DNA from: CAWDCV01 sp963728125
GTDB lineage: Bacteria; Actinomycetota; Actinomycetes; CAWDCV01
NCBI GenBank assembly: GCA_963728125.1
Contig: CAVSIZ010000007.1
Coordinates: forward strand, 28,598 to 92,597
DNA: 64,000 nt
Direction: 5' to 3'
Shown here: positions 47,019 through 55,033 of the stretch, piece after piece
How the letters are laid out: the number at the start of each line of letters is the position of its first letter
Numbering within the stretch: position 1 is the first letter of the stretch
Program-made: the position numbers and the translations under genes
Notes under the pieces: model-generated
Database searches by the model: none
What the model was told of the DNA's origin: nothing
What the model saw: only the letters and a program-made list of their open reading frames with translations

Positions 47019-47867
47019 ATGGCCGACCTCGTCACCGGCGAGGCCGTGCTCCTCGAATTGCGGCTCGCCAAGCTGCCCAGTCGCGCCATCGCCGTGTTCG
47101 TCGACCTGTTCGTCCAGGTCCTCCTGCTGTACGGGATCTTGTTCCTCGTCGGCACCACGTCGCTGGCCATCGACGGCGCGCTGCTGGCCGCGGTCGCCCT
47201 CGTCGGAACCGTGCTGGTGCTCGTCGGCTACCCGGTCCTGTTCGAGACGCTGACCCGAGGCAAGTCTCTCGGGAAACTGATCTTCGGCCTGCGCGTCGTC
47301 CAGGAGGACGGCGGACCGGTCCGCTTCCGCCAGTCGCTGATCCGGGCCTTGGCTGGCGTGTTCGTCGACTTCTGGGCGACGTTCGGAGCGGGTGCGATCC
47401 TGTCCTCGCTGCTGTCGGCAAAGGGCAAGCGGGTCGGCGACATCCTGGCGGGCACCGTCGTCGTGCTCGAGCGGGTCCCCGTACGCCGGACAGCGCCGCC
47501 GACCGTCCCGCCGGCGCTCGCGGCCTGGGCGCGCAGCCTGGACGTGACGCGGCTCCCCGATCCGCTCGCCATCGAGGCCCGGCAGTACCTCGGCCGCCAG
47601 GGCGAGCTGGCCCCGGAGGTCGCGGACGGGCTCGGACGTCGGATCGCGACCGAGATAGCGCAGTACGTCAGCCCGCCGGCGCCACCGGGTACGCCTGCAC
47701 CCGCGTACATCGCCGCGGTGCTCGCCGAGCGCCGCGAGCGCGACCTGCGCCGGTACGCCGCGGCCACGCCGACCCTTGCCCCGACGCCGCCATCGCGGCG
47801 GGCGCAGCCAGCGCCCCCGCCGCCGGTTGAGACACCGCTGTCGGGCGGCTTCACGCCCCCCAGCTGA
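47019..47867 (+). CDS. RDD family membrane protein
   Basis: A 282-residue protein, ATG 47019. The RDD domain (residues about 15-160) has LPSRAIAVFVDLFVQVLLLY, the middle block LTRGKSLGKLIFGLRVVQED and a third helix near LIRALAGVFVDFWATFGAGA. A Pro/Ala-rich cytosolic tail of about 120 residues follows. It corresponds to Rv3695, at the end of the MoxR cluster. Transport or envelope roles are proposed for RDD proteins, but the function here is unknown. It is followed at once by a strong hairpin. Confidence 0.88.
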   Translation: MADLVTGEAVLLELRLAKLPSRAIAVFVDLFVQVLLLYGILFLVGTTSLAIDGALLAAVALVGTVLVLVGYPVLFETLTRGKSLGKLIFGLRVVQEDGGPVRFRQSLIRALAGVFVDFWATFGAGAILSSLLSAKGKRVGDILAGTVVVLERVPVRRTAPPTVPPALAAWARSLDVTRLPDPLAIEARQYLGRQGELAPEVADGLGRRIATEIAQYVSPPAPPGTPAPAYIAAVLAERRERDLRRYAAATPTLAPTPPSRRAQPAPPPPVETPLSGGFTPPS

Positions 47868-47868
47868 G

Positions 47869-47918
47869 CTCGTGTCAGAACGTGCCGCGGCCATAGCCGC
47901 GCGAGGTTCTGACACGAG
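47869..47918. terminator. bidirectional terminator-type hairpin
   Basis: CTCGTGTCAGAAC (47869-47881) pairs exactly with GTTCTGACACGAG (47906-47918), a 13-base perfect stem. A nested GCCGCGG/CCATA/GCCGCG hairpin lies in the loop. It sits exactly between the stop of the RDD gene and the stop of the converging gene at 47927. No T-run follows on either side. Confidence 0.75.
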
Positions 47919-47926
47919 TCGGAGAG

Positions 47927-48517
47927 CTAGAGCGTTGGGGGGGTGTCGAGTTCGGTGAGCTCGATGCCCGGAGCGTCGAGGACGACGTCGCCGGCCAGAT
48001 GCACGGTCCGCCGCTCACCGCTGTCGCGGTCGACGATCTCGTACCGCTCCACCGGCAGCGACAGGGGGCCCGCTTCGTACGGCGTGACCTCGGTGAGCGT
48101 CCACAACTGCTCGACGGGGAATGTGGCCAAGGACGGCTCGGTCAGGTCGACCAGGCGAATAGCAGTCGACGCGCCAGGCGCCAATGCCAGCAGCCGCGCC
48201 GTGACAATCAGGAATGCGGGTGACCGGCCGGTGAAGCCATACGCCGCGGCGCTGTCCTCATCGGTATCTCGCAACCACACCATCTCGCCGCCGGATCGAC
48301 CGCCGCGCACGACCAGGCTGCCCGCCGACACCTCGACGCGCAGCTGTCGCCATGCGTCGTCGACGGTGACGTCGATACCCCCGATGGCAGCACCCGAAGG
48401 GTCGAGCACCTCCGCGACGTACCGCCAGCCTTGCGCTCCCCGCGCGCAGGAAAAGCGTTCCTCCGCGAGGGCCGTTCCGTCGATGCTGTCGATATGCAGA
48501 TAGCTGCCGCGCGGCAC
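47927..48517 (-). CDS. hypothetical beta-rich protein
   Basis: A 196-residue protein (MPRGSYLHIDSIDGTALAEE) with repeated short beta segments and no signal peptide, cysteine motif or membrane helix. DVTVDDAWRQLRVEVSAGSL and RRTVHLAGDVVLDAPGIELT are the clearest strands. I do not recognise the family. It lies one base after the SAH-hydrolase paralogue stop and is the last gene of that minus-strand array. Confidence 0.65.
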   Translation of the reverse strand: MPRGSYLHIDSIDGTALAEERFSCARGAQGWRYVAEVLDPSGAAIGGIDVTVDDAWRQLRVEVSAGSLVVRGGRSGGEMVWLRDTDEDSAAAYGFTGRSPAFLIVTARLLALAPGASTAIRLVDLTEPSLATFPVEQLWTLTEVTPYEAGPLSLPVERYEIVDRDSGERRTVHLAGDVVLDAPGIELTELDTPPTL

Positions 48518-48518
48518 C

Positions 48519-49760
48519 TCAGGAACCCTGCTCCCACGACGTGAGATAACGGCGTTGCTCCGCCGTCAAGGTGTCAATAGCCGTGCCGGTCGATGCGAGT
48601 TTGAGCTCTGCCACCTCGCGGTCGATCACTGCGGGTACGTCGTGGACGCCCGGCGGTAGCGCGGCGCCGGCACCTGCTGCCAGCCAGCTCACGCAGAGCG
48701 CCTGCTCCGCGAACGCAAGATCCATCACCGACGCCGGGTTGCCGTCGGCCGCGGCCAGGTTGGCGACGCGTCCCTCGGCCAGCAGCAGCAGCCGACGTCC
48801 ATCGTGCAACGTGTACTCGTCCACGTGCGGGCGCACCCGCTCGCGGCCGGTAGCCAGCTTGTCGAGCGCGCGCACGTCGATCTCGACGTCGAAGTGGCCC
48901 GCATTGACGAGGATCGCGCCGTCCCTCATCACATCGAGGTGTACGTCGCGAATGACGTCGCGGTTCCCGGTCGCGGTGATGAACACCTCGCCGATGGCAG
49001 CCGCATCCGCCATCGGCAGCACGCGGTAGCCCTCGAGGAGAGCGTCCAGCGCGCGCGTGGGATCGACCTCGGTGACCACGACGTTCGCGCCGAGGCCGGC
49101 AGCACGCTGCGCGATGCCCCTTCCGCACCAACCGTAGCCCGCAACGACGACAACCTTCCCCGCGAGGAGCACGTTCGTCGTACGCAACAACGCGTCGAGC
49201 GTCGACTGCCCAGTGCCGTACCGGTTGTCGACGAGCCGCTTCGTCGCAGTGTCGTTGACGGCGACGACGGGAAATCTCAGCGCGCCGCTGGCCGCCATCG
49301 CCCGCAGCCTCACCACGCCCGTCGTCGTCTCCTCGCAGCCAGCGACGACACCGGGCAGCAGCTCCTGACGATCCGTGTGCAGCCGGCTCACCAGGTCGCA
49401 GCCATCATCGAGCACGAGTTGCGGCTCGATGTCCAAGGCAGCGTCGATGTGTTTGTAGTACGTCGCGATATCGATGCCCGACGCTGCATGCACGCTCACT
49501 GCTGCGTCGGCCTGCAGTGCTGCTGCGATGTCGTCCTGCGTGGACAGCGGGTTCGACGAACACAGCGCCACCGACGCGCCGCCCGCGGCCAGCGCACGTA
49601 CCAGCGCCGCAGTCTCCGGTGTTACGTGCAGACACGCGGCGATGCGTACGCCGGCCAGCGGGCGCTCGACCGTAAAGCGATCGCGCACCCGCTGCACCAC
49701 CGGCATGGAACGCTCCGCCCACGCCACGCGTCGAGCGCCGTCGGCGGCAAGCGCAGCCAA
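48519..49760 (-). CDS. short-type S-adenosylhomocysteine hydrolase paralogue
   Basis: A 413-residue protein of the adenosylhomocysteinase family. The NAD site is VVVVAGYGWCGRGIAQRAAG; substrate and catalytic blocks LCSSNPLSTQDDIAAAL, LVLDDGCDLVSRLH, EETTTGVVRLRAM and NDTATKRLVDNRYGTGQST are intact. It lacks the 40-residue insertion and the lysine/tyrosine C-terminus that reaches the neighbouring subunit in bacterial enzymes, like the archaeal/Thermotoga type. In some archaea this type prefers S-inosylhomocysteine. The real substrate here is unknown. It lies three bases after the canonical gene. Confidence 0.85.
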   Translation of the reverse strand: MAALAADGARRVAWAERSMPVVQRVRDRFTVERPLAGVRIAACLHVTPETAALVRALAAGGASVALCSSNPLSTQDDIAAALQADAAVSVHAASGIDIATYYKHIDAALDIEPQLVLDDGCDLVSRLHTDRQELLPGVVAGCEETTTGVVRLRAMAASGALRFPVVAVNDTATKRLVDNRYGTGQSTLDALLRTTNVLLAGKVVVVAGYGWCGRGIAQRAAGLGANVVVTEVDPTRALDALLEGYRVLPMADAAAIGEVFITATGNRDVIRDVHLDVMRDGAILVNAGHFDVEIDVRALDKLATGRERVRPHVDEYTLHDGRRLLLLAEGRVANLAAADGNPASVMDLAFAEQALCVSWLAAGAGAALPPGVHDVPAVIDREVAELKLASTGTAIDTLTAEQRRYLTSWEQGS

Positions 49761-49763
49761 CGA

Positions 49764-51200
49764 CTAGTACCGGTACTGGTCGGACTTGTACGGCCCCTCG
49801 AGAGGAACGCCGATGTATTCCGCCTGCTCCTTCGACAGCTCGGTCAGCGTGACGCCGAGCGCGGACAGGTGCAGCCGCGCGACCAGCTCGTCGAGGTGCT
49901 TCGGCAACACGTACACGCCGAGTGGGTACTCGTCGCCCTTCGTGAACAGCTCGATCTGCGCGATCGTCTGGTTGGTGAACGAGTTCGACATGACGAAGCT
50001 GGGGTGCCCGGTCGCGTTGCCCAGGTTGAGCAGCCGCCCCTCCGACAGCACGATCACCGTGTGGCCGTCTTCGAACGTCCACGTGTCCACCTGCGGCTTG
50101 ACGTTCTCGCGCCGGACGCCCGGCGTCCGCTCCAGCCCGACCATGTCGATTTCGTTGTCGAAGTGACCGATGTTGCCGACGATCGCCTGGTGCTTCATCT
50201 GCGCCATGTGCTCAGCGGTGATGACGTCCTTGTTGCCCGTGGCCGTGATGAAGATGTCGGCGGTGTCGAGCACGTCCTCGAGCGTCGTCACCTGGAAGCC
50301 GTCCATCGCAGCCTGCAGCGCGCAGATGGGGTCGATCTCGGTGACGACAACGCGCGCGCCTTGGCCGCGCAGCGAGTCAGCACAGCCCTTGCCGACATCG
50401 CCGTAGCCGCACACGACCGCGACCTTGCCGCCGATGAGTACGTCGGTCGCGCGGTTGATGCCGTCGATCAGCGAGTGGCGGCAGCCGTACTTGTTGTCGA
50501 ACTTCGACTTCGTCACCGAGTCGTTGACGTTGATGGCCGGGAACAGCAGCGTGCCGTCACGCTGCATCTCGTACAGCCGGTGAACGCCGGTGGTGGTCTC
50601 CTCGGTCACCCCCTGGATGCCCTCGGCGATACGCGTCCAGCGCTGCGCGTCCTCCCCGAGAGAGCGGCGCAGGACGTCGAGGATGACGGTGTACTCGTGC
50701 GGGTCGTCAGCGCCGGCCTCGGGCACCGCGCCGGCCCGCTCGAACTCCGCGCCTCTGTGGACGAGCAACGTGGCGTCGCCGCCGTCGTCGAGGATCATGT
50801 TGGGACCGCCACCGTCGGGCCAGCGCAGCACCTGCTCGGTGCACCACCAGTACTCCGGCAGCGTCTCGCCCTTCCACGCATACACGGGTACGCCATTCGG
50901 TGCGTCGACCGTCCCGTTCGGGCCGACGACGACTGCAGCCGCAGCGTGATCTTGCGTGGAGAAGATGTTGCAAGACGCCCAGCGCACCTGCGCTCCGAGC
51001 GCGACCAGCGTCTCGATGAGCACGGCGGTCTGCACCGTCATGTGCAGCGAGCCGGTGATACGCGCACCGCTCAGCGGCTGGCTCTCGCCGTACTCCGATC
51101 TCATTGCCATCAAGCCAGGCATCTCGTGCTCAGCAAGCCGGATCTCCTTGCGCCCGAACTCCGCGAGAGACAGATCCGCAACCTTGTAATCCGTAGTCAT
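49764..51200 (-). CDS. ahcY: adenosylhomocysteinase (SAH hydrolase)
   Basis: A 478-residue NAD-dependent enzyme that splits S-adenosylhomocysteine into homocysteine and adenosine, relieving product inhibition of methyltransferases. Blocks: SGARITGSLHMTVQTAVLIE, CNIFSTQDHAAAA, EETTTGVHRLYEM, NVNDSVTKSKFDNKYGCRHS, the NAD-site VVCGYGDVGKGCADSLRGQG, and the C-terminal SDQYRY. The actinobacterial insertion (GNYE-like region, residues about 150-190) is present. The start overlaps the MerR gene stop by four bases, so the two are cotranscribed. Confidence 0.96.
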   Translation of the reverse strand: MTTDYKVADLSLAEFGRKEIRLAEHEMPGLMAMRSEYGESQPLSGARITGSLHMTVQTAVLIETLVALGAQVRWASCNIFSTQDHAAAAVVVGPNGTVDAPNGVPVYAWKGETLPEYWWCTEQVLRWPDGGGPNMILDDGGDATLLVHRGAEFERAGAVPEAGADDPHEYTVILDVLRRSLGEDAQRWTRIAEGIQGVTEETTTGVHRLYEMQRDGTLLFPAINVNDSVTKSKFDNKYGCRHSLIDGINRATDVLIGGKVAVVCGYGDVGKGCADSLRGQGARVVVTEIDPICALQAAMDGFQVTTLEDVLDTADIFITATGNKDVITAEHMAQMKHQAIVGNIGHFDNEIDMVGLERTPGVRRENVKPQVDTWTFEDGHTVIVLSEGRLLNLGNATGHPSFVMSNSFTNQTIAQIELFTKGDEYPLGVYVLPKHLDELVARLHLSALGVTLTELSKEQAEYIGVPLEGPYKSDQYRY

Positions 51201-51574
51201 GCACTCTCCTTGATCGACGTGTTCAGCAAAAGCTTGCTGTGCTTGTCCTGCTCGAAGCGCAACCAGTCGCTCGGGGCGACGTCGCGCGGTCGTACGGCCG
51301 TGGCAGCGAGCCAGGCGTCGATCGCCGCTCGCAGCTCGGGATTGCGCTGGAGGCGGGCGGCGAATCCGACGTCGCCGAGCTCGAGGTCGAAGTCGGTAAG
51401 CAACTCGCGCAGGGTGCGCAACCGCTGCAGTTGCTGCGGACCGTACAGCCGGTACCCGCTGCCCGACCGATCCGCCGACACCAGCCCGATGTCCTCGATG
51501 TAGCGGAGCATGCGCGGCGACCAGCCAGTCGTGGCCGCCGCCTCGTGAATCGTCAGGCCGTCCATCGCGGACAA
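51197..51574 (-). CDS. MerR family transcriptional regulator
   Basis: A 125-residue protein. The N-terminal MerR HTH (LTIHEAAATTGWSPRMLRYI, SGYRLYGPQQLQRLRTLREL) is followed by a helix and a short effector part without the cysteine pairs of metal sensors. The start is ATG 51574 or, nine bases on, ATG 51565. Coupled to ahcY, it probably senses a methyl-cycle or small organic ligand and controls this operon. Its start is only 16 bases after the manA stop. Confidence 0.82.
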   Translation of the reverse strand: MSAMDGLTIHEAAATTGWSPRMLRYIEDIGLVSADRSGSGYRLYGPQQLQRLRTLRELLTDFDLELGDVGFAARLQRNPELRAAIDAWLAATAVRPRDVAPSDWLRFEQDKHSKLLLNTSIKESA

Positions 51575-51590
51575 CCTTAACAGAAGTGTG

Positions 51591-52754
51591 TCAGGGTTGG
51601 GACGGTCCGGGCATTGCCCGGAACAGCAGCCCGTCTCCGGTGACGCGGATGGGCGGCTCGGCTGCGGACACGAAGGCGGCGCGCCCCTGCGGCAGGACGA
51701 GCTCGTCGTCGCCAGAGCGCAGCACGACCTGACCGGACGCGCACAGCAAGACCTGCGGATGGCCGCTGCCCAGCACCGCCGGCGGGGACGAGGGAACGGT
51801 CAACCGAGACAGCCGGAACTCATGCGCGGGCGTCGGGTAGACCTCCTCTCCCCCGATCCGGTGCGGTGTCACCAGTGGTGGTGGTCCGGCGGTGAAGTCG
51901 AGCACCGACAGCAGCTCCGCGACGTCCACGTGCTTGGGCGTCAGCCCGCCGCGCAGCACGTTGTCGGAGTTGCCCATGATCTCGACGCCCAGGCCGCGCA
52001 GGTACGCGTGCAGGTTGCCGGCCGGCAGGTAGATCGCCTCGCCCGGCTGCAGCGTGAGCCGGTGCAGCAGGAGGCTGGCCACGACGCCGATGTCCCCGGG
52101 ATACGCCGCGCCCAGCTCGGCGGCGGTCGCGAACTCCGGCTCGCTGCGGCCGGCGCAGGCCCGGACGACGGCGTCGACCAGCTCGATGCGCGCGTCGTCC
52201 GGCAGCTTGAGCAGCGCGGTGAAGGTTTCCTGCACTCCATCGTCGGCAAGCTTGTGCACGTACGGCTTGAGCTCGGGGACGTCCAACTCCTCGAGCAGCC
52301 GGGCCGAGTCGGCGCCGGGGCGGAAACCGGCCACCACGTCGAACGCCGTTAGCGCGCACAGCAGCTCCGGCTTGGCGTACGGGTCCTTGTACCGCCGCTC
52401 CGGCGCATCGAGGGGCACGCCCGCGCGCTCCTCCTCGTCGTAGCCGGCCCGGGCCCGCGCCGGCGCCGGGTGGGCCTGCAACGACAGCGGTGAGCCCGCG
52501 GCAAGCACCTTGAGCAGGAACGGCAGGCGTGGGCCGTACTCGTGCACGAGTGCGGGGCCGAGCTCGGTGTCCGGATCGGCGTCGATGCATTCGAGCAGCG
52601 TGCCGCCATCGGCTACCCGGGCCGGGTCGGCGGGATGGCAGCCCAGCCAGAGCTCCGCCTGCGGCTCCCCCGTCGGCGGTACGCCGAGCAGATTCGGGAT
52701 CGCGGTGGTCGACCCCCAGGCGTACGAGCGGGGCGTGACGTCGAGCAGCCGCAT
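51591..52754 (-). CDS. manA: mannose-6-phosphate isomerase, class I
   Basis: A 387-residue zinc enzyme interconverting fructose-6-phosphate and mannose-6-phosphate. Metal-site blocks SPLSLQAHPAPARARAGYDE, KPELLCALTAFDVVAGFR and YLPAGNLHAYLRGLGVEIMG are present. The ATG at 52752-52754 shares a base with the CDF gene stop (TGATG). With manB and the SIS isomerase nearby it feeds GDP-mannose for glycoconjugates. It corresponds to Rv3255c. Confidence 0.95.
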   Translation of the reverse strand: MRLLDVTPRSYAWGSTTAIPNLLGVPPTGEPQAELWLGCHPADPARVADGGTLLECIDADPDTELGPALVHEYGPRLPFLLKVLAAGSPLSLQAHPAPARARAGYDEEERAGVPLDAPERRYKDPYAKPELLCALTAFDVVAGFRPGADSARLLEELDVPELKPYVHKLADDGVQETFTALLKLPDDARIELVDAVVRACAGRSEPEFATAAELGAAYPGDIGVVASLLLHRLTLQPGEAIYLPAGNLHAYLRGLGVEIMGNSDNVLRGGLTPKHVDVAELLSVLDFTAGPPPLVTPHRIGGEEVYPTPAHEFRLSRLTVPSSPPAVLGSGHPQVLLCASGQVVLRSGDDELVLPQGRAAFVSAAEPPIRVTGDGLLFRAMPGPSQP

Positions 52755-53689
52755 CAAGCCGAAGGCTCCGGGACCTGAGCGGCCCGGTCGATGTCCGGCT
52801 CGAGGTAGATCACCCGGGCGATCGGCACCGCCTCGCGAATGCGCGTCTCGCAGTCGTCGATGGTCTGCGCAACCTCGGTGCCGGTCGCTCCGCCGCTCAC
52901 CGCGATCTTCGCGGCGACAAGCAGCTCGTCGGGGCCGAGGTGCAGCGTCTTCATATGAATGATGCGCTGCACCTGGGGAATCTCGGTCAGCGCCGCCTCG
53001 ATCTTCGCGACGTCATCGCGGCTCGCGCCCTCGCCGAGCAGCAGGCTCTTGGTCTCGATGGCCAGGACGAATGCGATGAGCACGAGCAGCACGCCGATGC
53101 AGATGGAGCCGACCCCATCCCAGAACGCATCATCGGTGAGAACGGCGAGGACGATGCCGACGAGCGCGAGCACCAGTCCCAGCAACGCACCGATGTCCTC
53201 CAGCAGAACGACCGGCAGCTCAGGGGCCTTCGCGGTACGGATGAACTCCGTCCATGACCGGCGACCGCGGACCTTGTTGGATTCGTGCACGGCGGTCCGC
53301 AGCGAGAAGGACTCCAGCACGATCGCGACGCCCAGCACGACCATGGCGATCCATGCGCGCTCGAGTGGCTCCGGGTGGGTGATCTTGTGATAGCCCTCGT
53401 AGATCGCGAACAAGCCACCGACGCTGAACAGCACGATCGCGACGATGAACGCGTAGATGTAGCGCTCGCGCCCGTACCCGAACGGATGCTCGGGCGACGC
53501 CTGCCGCTGGGACCGCCGGCCGCCGACGAGAAGCAGCAGCTGGTTGCCGGAGTCGGCAACCGAGTGGATCGACTCGGCGAGCATCGCCGACGACGCGGTG
53601 AACAGGAACGCGACAAACTTCGTCACCGCGATGCCGAGGTTGGCGAGCAGCGCCGCGATGATGGCTCGGGTGCCGCCCTCGGTACTCAT
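52754..53689 (-). CDS. cation diffusion facilitator family transporter
   Basis: A 311-residue CDF transporter with about five to six membrane helices and a C-terminal cytosolic metal domain. The metal motif in TM2 is ESIHSVADSGNQLLLL (HxxxD), and VVLLEDIGALLGLV in TM5 has E-D in place of the usual HD. CDF proteins export Zn2+, Fe2+, Mn2+ or related ions in exchange for protons. The ion is not predictable. It lies between manA and the SIS gene, overlapping both. Confidence 0.87.
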   Translation of the reverse strand: MSTEGGTRAIIAALLANLGIAVTKFVAFLFTASSAMLAESIHSVADSGNQLLLLVGGRRSQRQASPEHPFGYGRERYIYAFIVAIVLFSVGGLFAIYEGYHKITHPEPLERAWIAMVVLGVAIVLESFSLRTAVHESNKVRGRRSWTEFIRTAKAPELPVVLLEDIGALLGLVLALVGIVLAVLTDDAFWDGVGSICIGVLLVLIAFVLAIETKSLLLGEGASRDDVAKIEAALTEIPQVQRIIHMKTLHLGPDELLVAAKIAVSGGATGTEVAQTIDDCETRIREAVPIARVIYLEPDIDRAAQVPEPSA

Positions 53690-54795
53690 GGCATCTCCAG
53701 GGTGTCCAGCGGGGTTCGTGTCGGATCTACCCCGAGCGCGAGCGCGAGATACACGCTGACGAAGTCTGACAGAGCGGTGAGGGTAGCGACGCGTTCGAGC
53801 GGCTGGGTTCCGACTGCTCTCAGCTCGCTGACACCGACACCCCGGTCTTCGGCGGCACGACGAAGGCGGTCGTCGCTCGTGTCGGGTGTGACGTCACTGA
53901 GCAGCACGAGTCGCACCCGCATTCCCACCTCGTCGTCCTCGATGCGATCGCGAAAGAAGTCGTCCGGCTGCCCGCTCTCGGCAGCCGCGTCGCCGAACGC
54001 ACCCGTGAACAATGCGGATACGTCCGCCGCGGCCACGCTCGAGGGATAGCCGGCGTCGCTGGCGAGGTTGGCCGCGAAATATTGGGCGGCGAAGGCGGAC
54101 AGCGGCGTGGCGCCGACGAGGACGGGAAGCGACCCGGCGACCTCGACCGCGACCGCCTTGGCCGGGTTGGTCAGCAGATCCACCGTCGGGCCGCAACGCT
54201 CCGCGACGTCGTCCATGAGGTCGGCGATCGTGTCCAGCGAGTCCGCTGACGCGGGCACCAGGTCCCACGCGTCCATCAGCCGAAGTGCGGGAACCGCGAG
54301 CGACCAGAAACTCGCTCGTGCCGGCCGATCGTCGAGGTCGGGATCGATGTGTACGCCGCGCACCTGGAGCGAGACATTCTCGAGCAGAGTGTTCCGAGGG
54401 CCGACAGTCAGTACGCGGGCGCCGCGCCGGCCCGCCTCCTCGACCGTAGCCAGCGTGGCAGGCGTCGATCCCGACGCAGAGATCGCGACGACGACGTCCA
54501 TCGCACCTACCCACGCGGGAAGACTGGTCAGCGGGAGCACCGGAATCCGGGCTGCGGTGCCGGCGAGGACGGGGAGCAGTCGCGCGACGAGGTCCGACGT
54601 CCGGGTGCCTGTGAGGACGACCGATCGCGGTAGGCCGTCGGCCACCAACCGATCGAGGTCGGACTCCGCCGTCAGAGTCAGCGCGCGCCGGATCTGCGCT
54701 CCGCCGGTGGCAACCGCGCGCAGCATGTCACCGGGGTCTGCGATGGACAGCGCCTCGACATCGTCGAGGCGAGACTCGTCCAGATCGAAGATCAC
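53686..54795 (-). CDS. SIS-domain phosphoglucose/phosphomannose isomerase family protein
   Basis: A 369-residue two-SIS-domain protein starting at GTG 54793-54795 (VIFDLDESRLDDVEALSIAD). SIS core sequences LVARLLPVLAGTAARIPVLP, VVVAISASGSTPATLATVEE and NPAKAVAVEVAGSLPVLVGA are present. It aligns in position with Rv3256c between manA and manB. The enzymatic reaction is inferred from the family. The frame open further upstream is arginine-rich and was rejected. Confidence 0.83.
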   Translation of the reverse strand: MIFDLDESRLDDVEALSIADPGDMLRAVATGGAQIRRALTLTAESDLDRLVADGLPRSVVLTGTRTSDLVARLLPVLAGTAARIPVLPLTSLPAWVGAMDVVVAISASGSTPATLATVEEAGRRGARVLTVGPRNTLLENVSLQVRGVHIDPDLDDRPARASFWSLAVPALRLMDAWDLVPASADSLDTIADLMDDVAERCGPTVDLLTNPAKAVAVEVAGSLPVLVGATPLSAFAAQYFAANLASDAGYPSSVAAADVSALFTGAFGDAAAESGQPDDFFRDRIEDDEVGMRVRLVLLSDVTPDTSDDRLRRAAEDRGVGVSELRAVGTQPLERVATLTALSDFVSVYLALALGVDPTRTPLDTLEMP

Positions 54796-54803
54796 GGTTG
54801 TGG

Positions 54804-55019
54804 TCAGGCGGCGGAGACGCCGATGCCGTTCGGCCCTGGCTCGGCCTCGTCGACGAGGAGGATCGGGATGCCGTCTCGGATCGGGTAGCGAGTCAGGCAG
54901 ACCGTGCACTCGAGAGCGGTGGGATCTCCGTCACCATCGTCGGCGTAGAGGAGCCGCAGCGGCGCGTGATCCTCGCTGGGGCAGGCCAAGATGTCGAGCA
55001 GGGCCGGGTCGAGCTGCAT
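54804..55019 (-). CDS. Trm112 family small protein
   Basis: A 71-residue protein MQLDPALLDILACPSEDHAP with a later ECTVCLTRYPIRDGIPILLV, the Trm112/UPF0434 signature (three cysteines at the metal-binding turn). The ATG at 55017-55019 has GGAGGAG eight bases upstream; a start six codons earlier is possible. In other organisms Trm112 activates methyltransferases. It lies between the SIS gene and manB as in other Actinomycetota. Confidence 0.85.
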   Translation of the reverse strand: MQLDPALLDILACPSEDHAPLRLLYADDGDGDPTALECTVCLTRYPIRDGIPILLVDEAEPGPNGIGVSAA

Positions 55020-55033
55020 CGCAGTCTCCTCCA

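Noticed and set aside
48804..51503. An 899-codon open frame on the plus strand across the two SAH-hydrolase genes
   Set aside because: Antisense to two well conserved enzymes, with no ribosome-binding site or domain.
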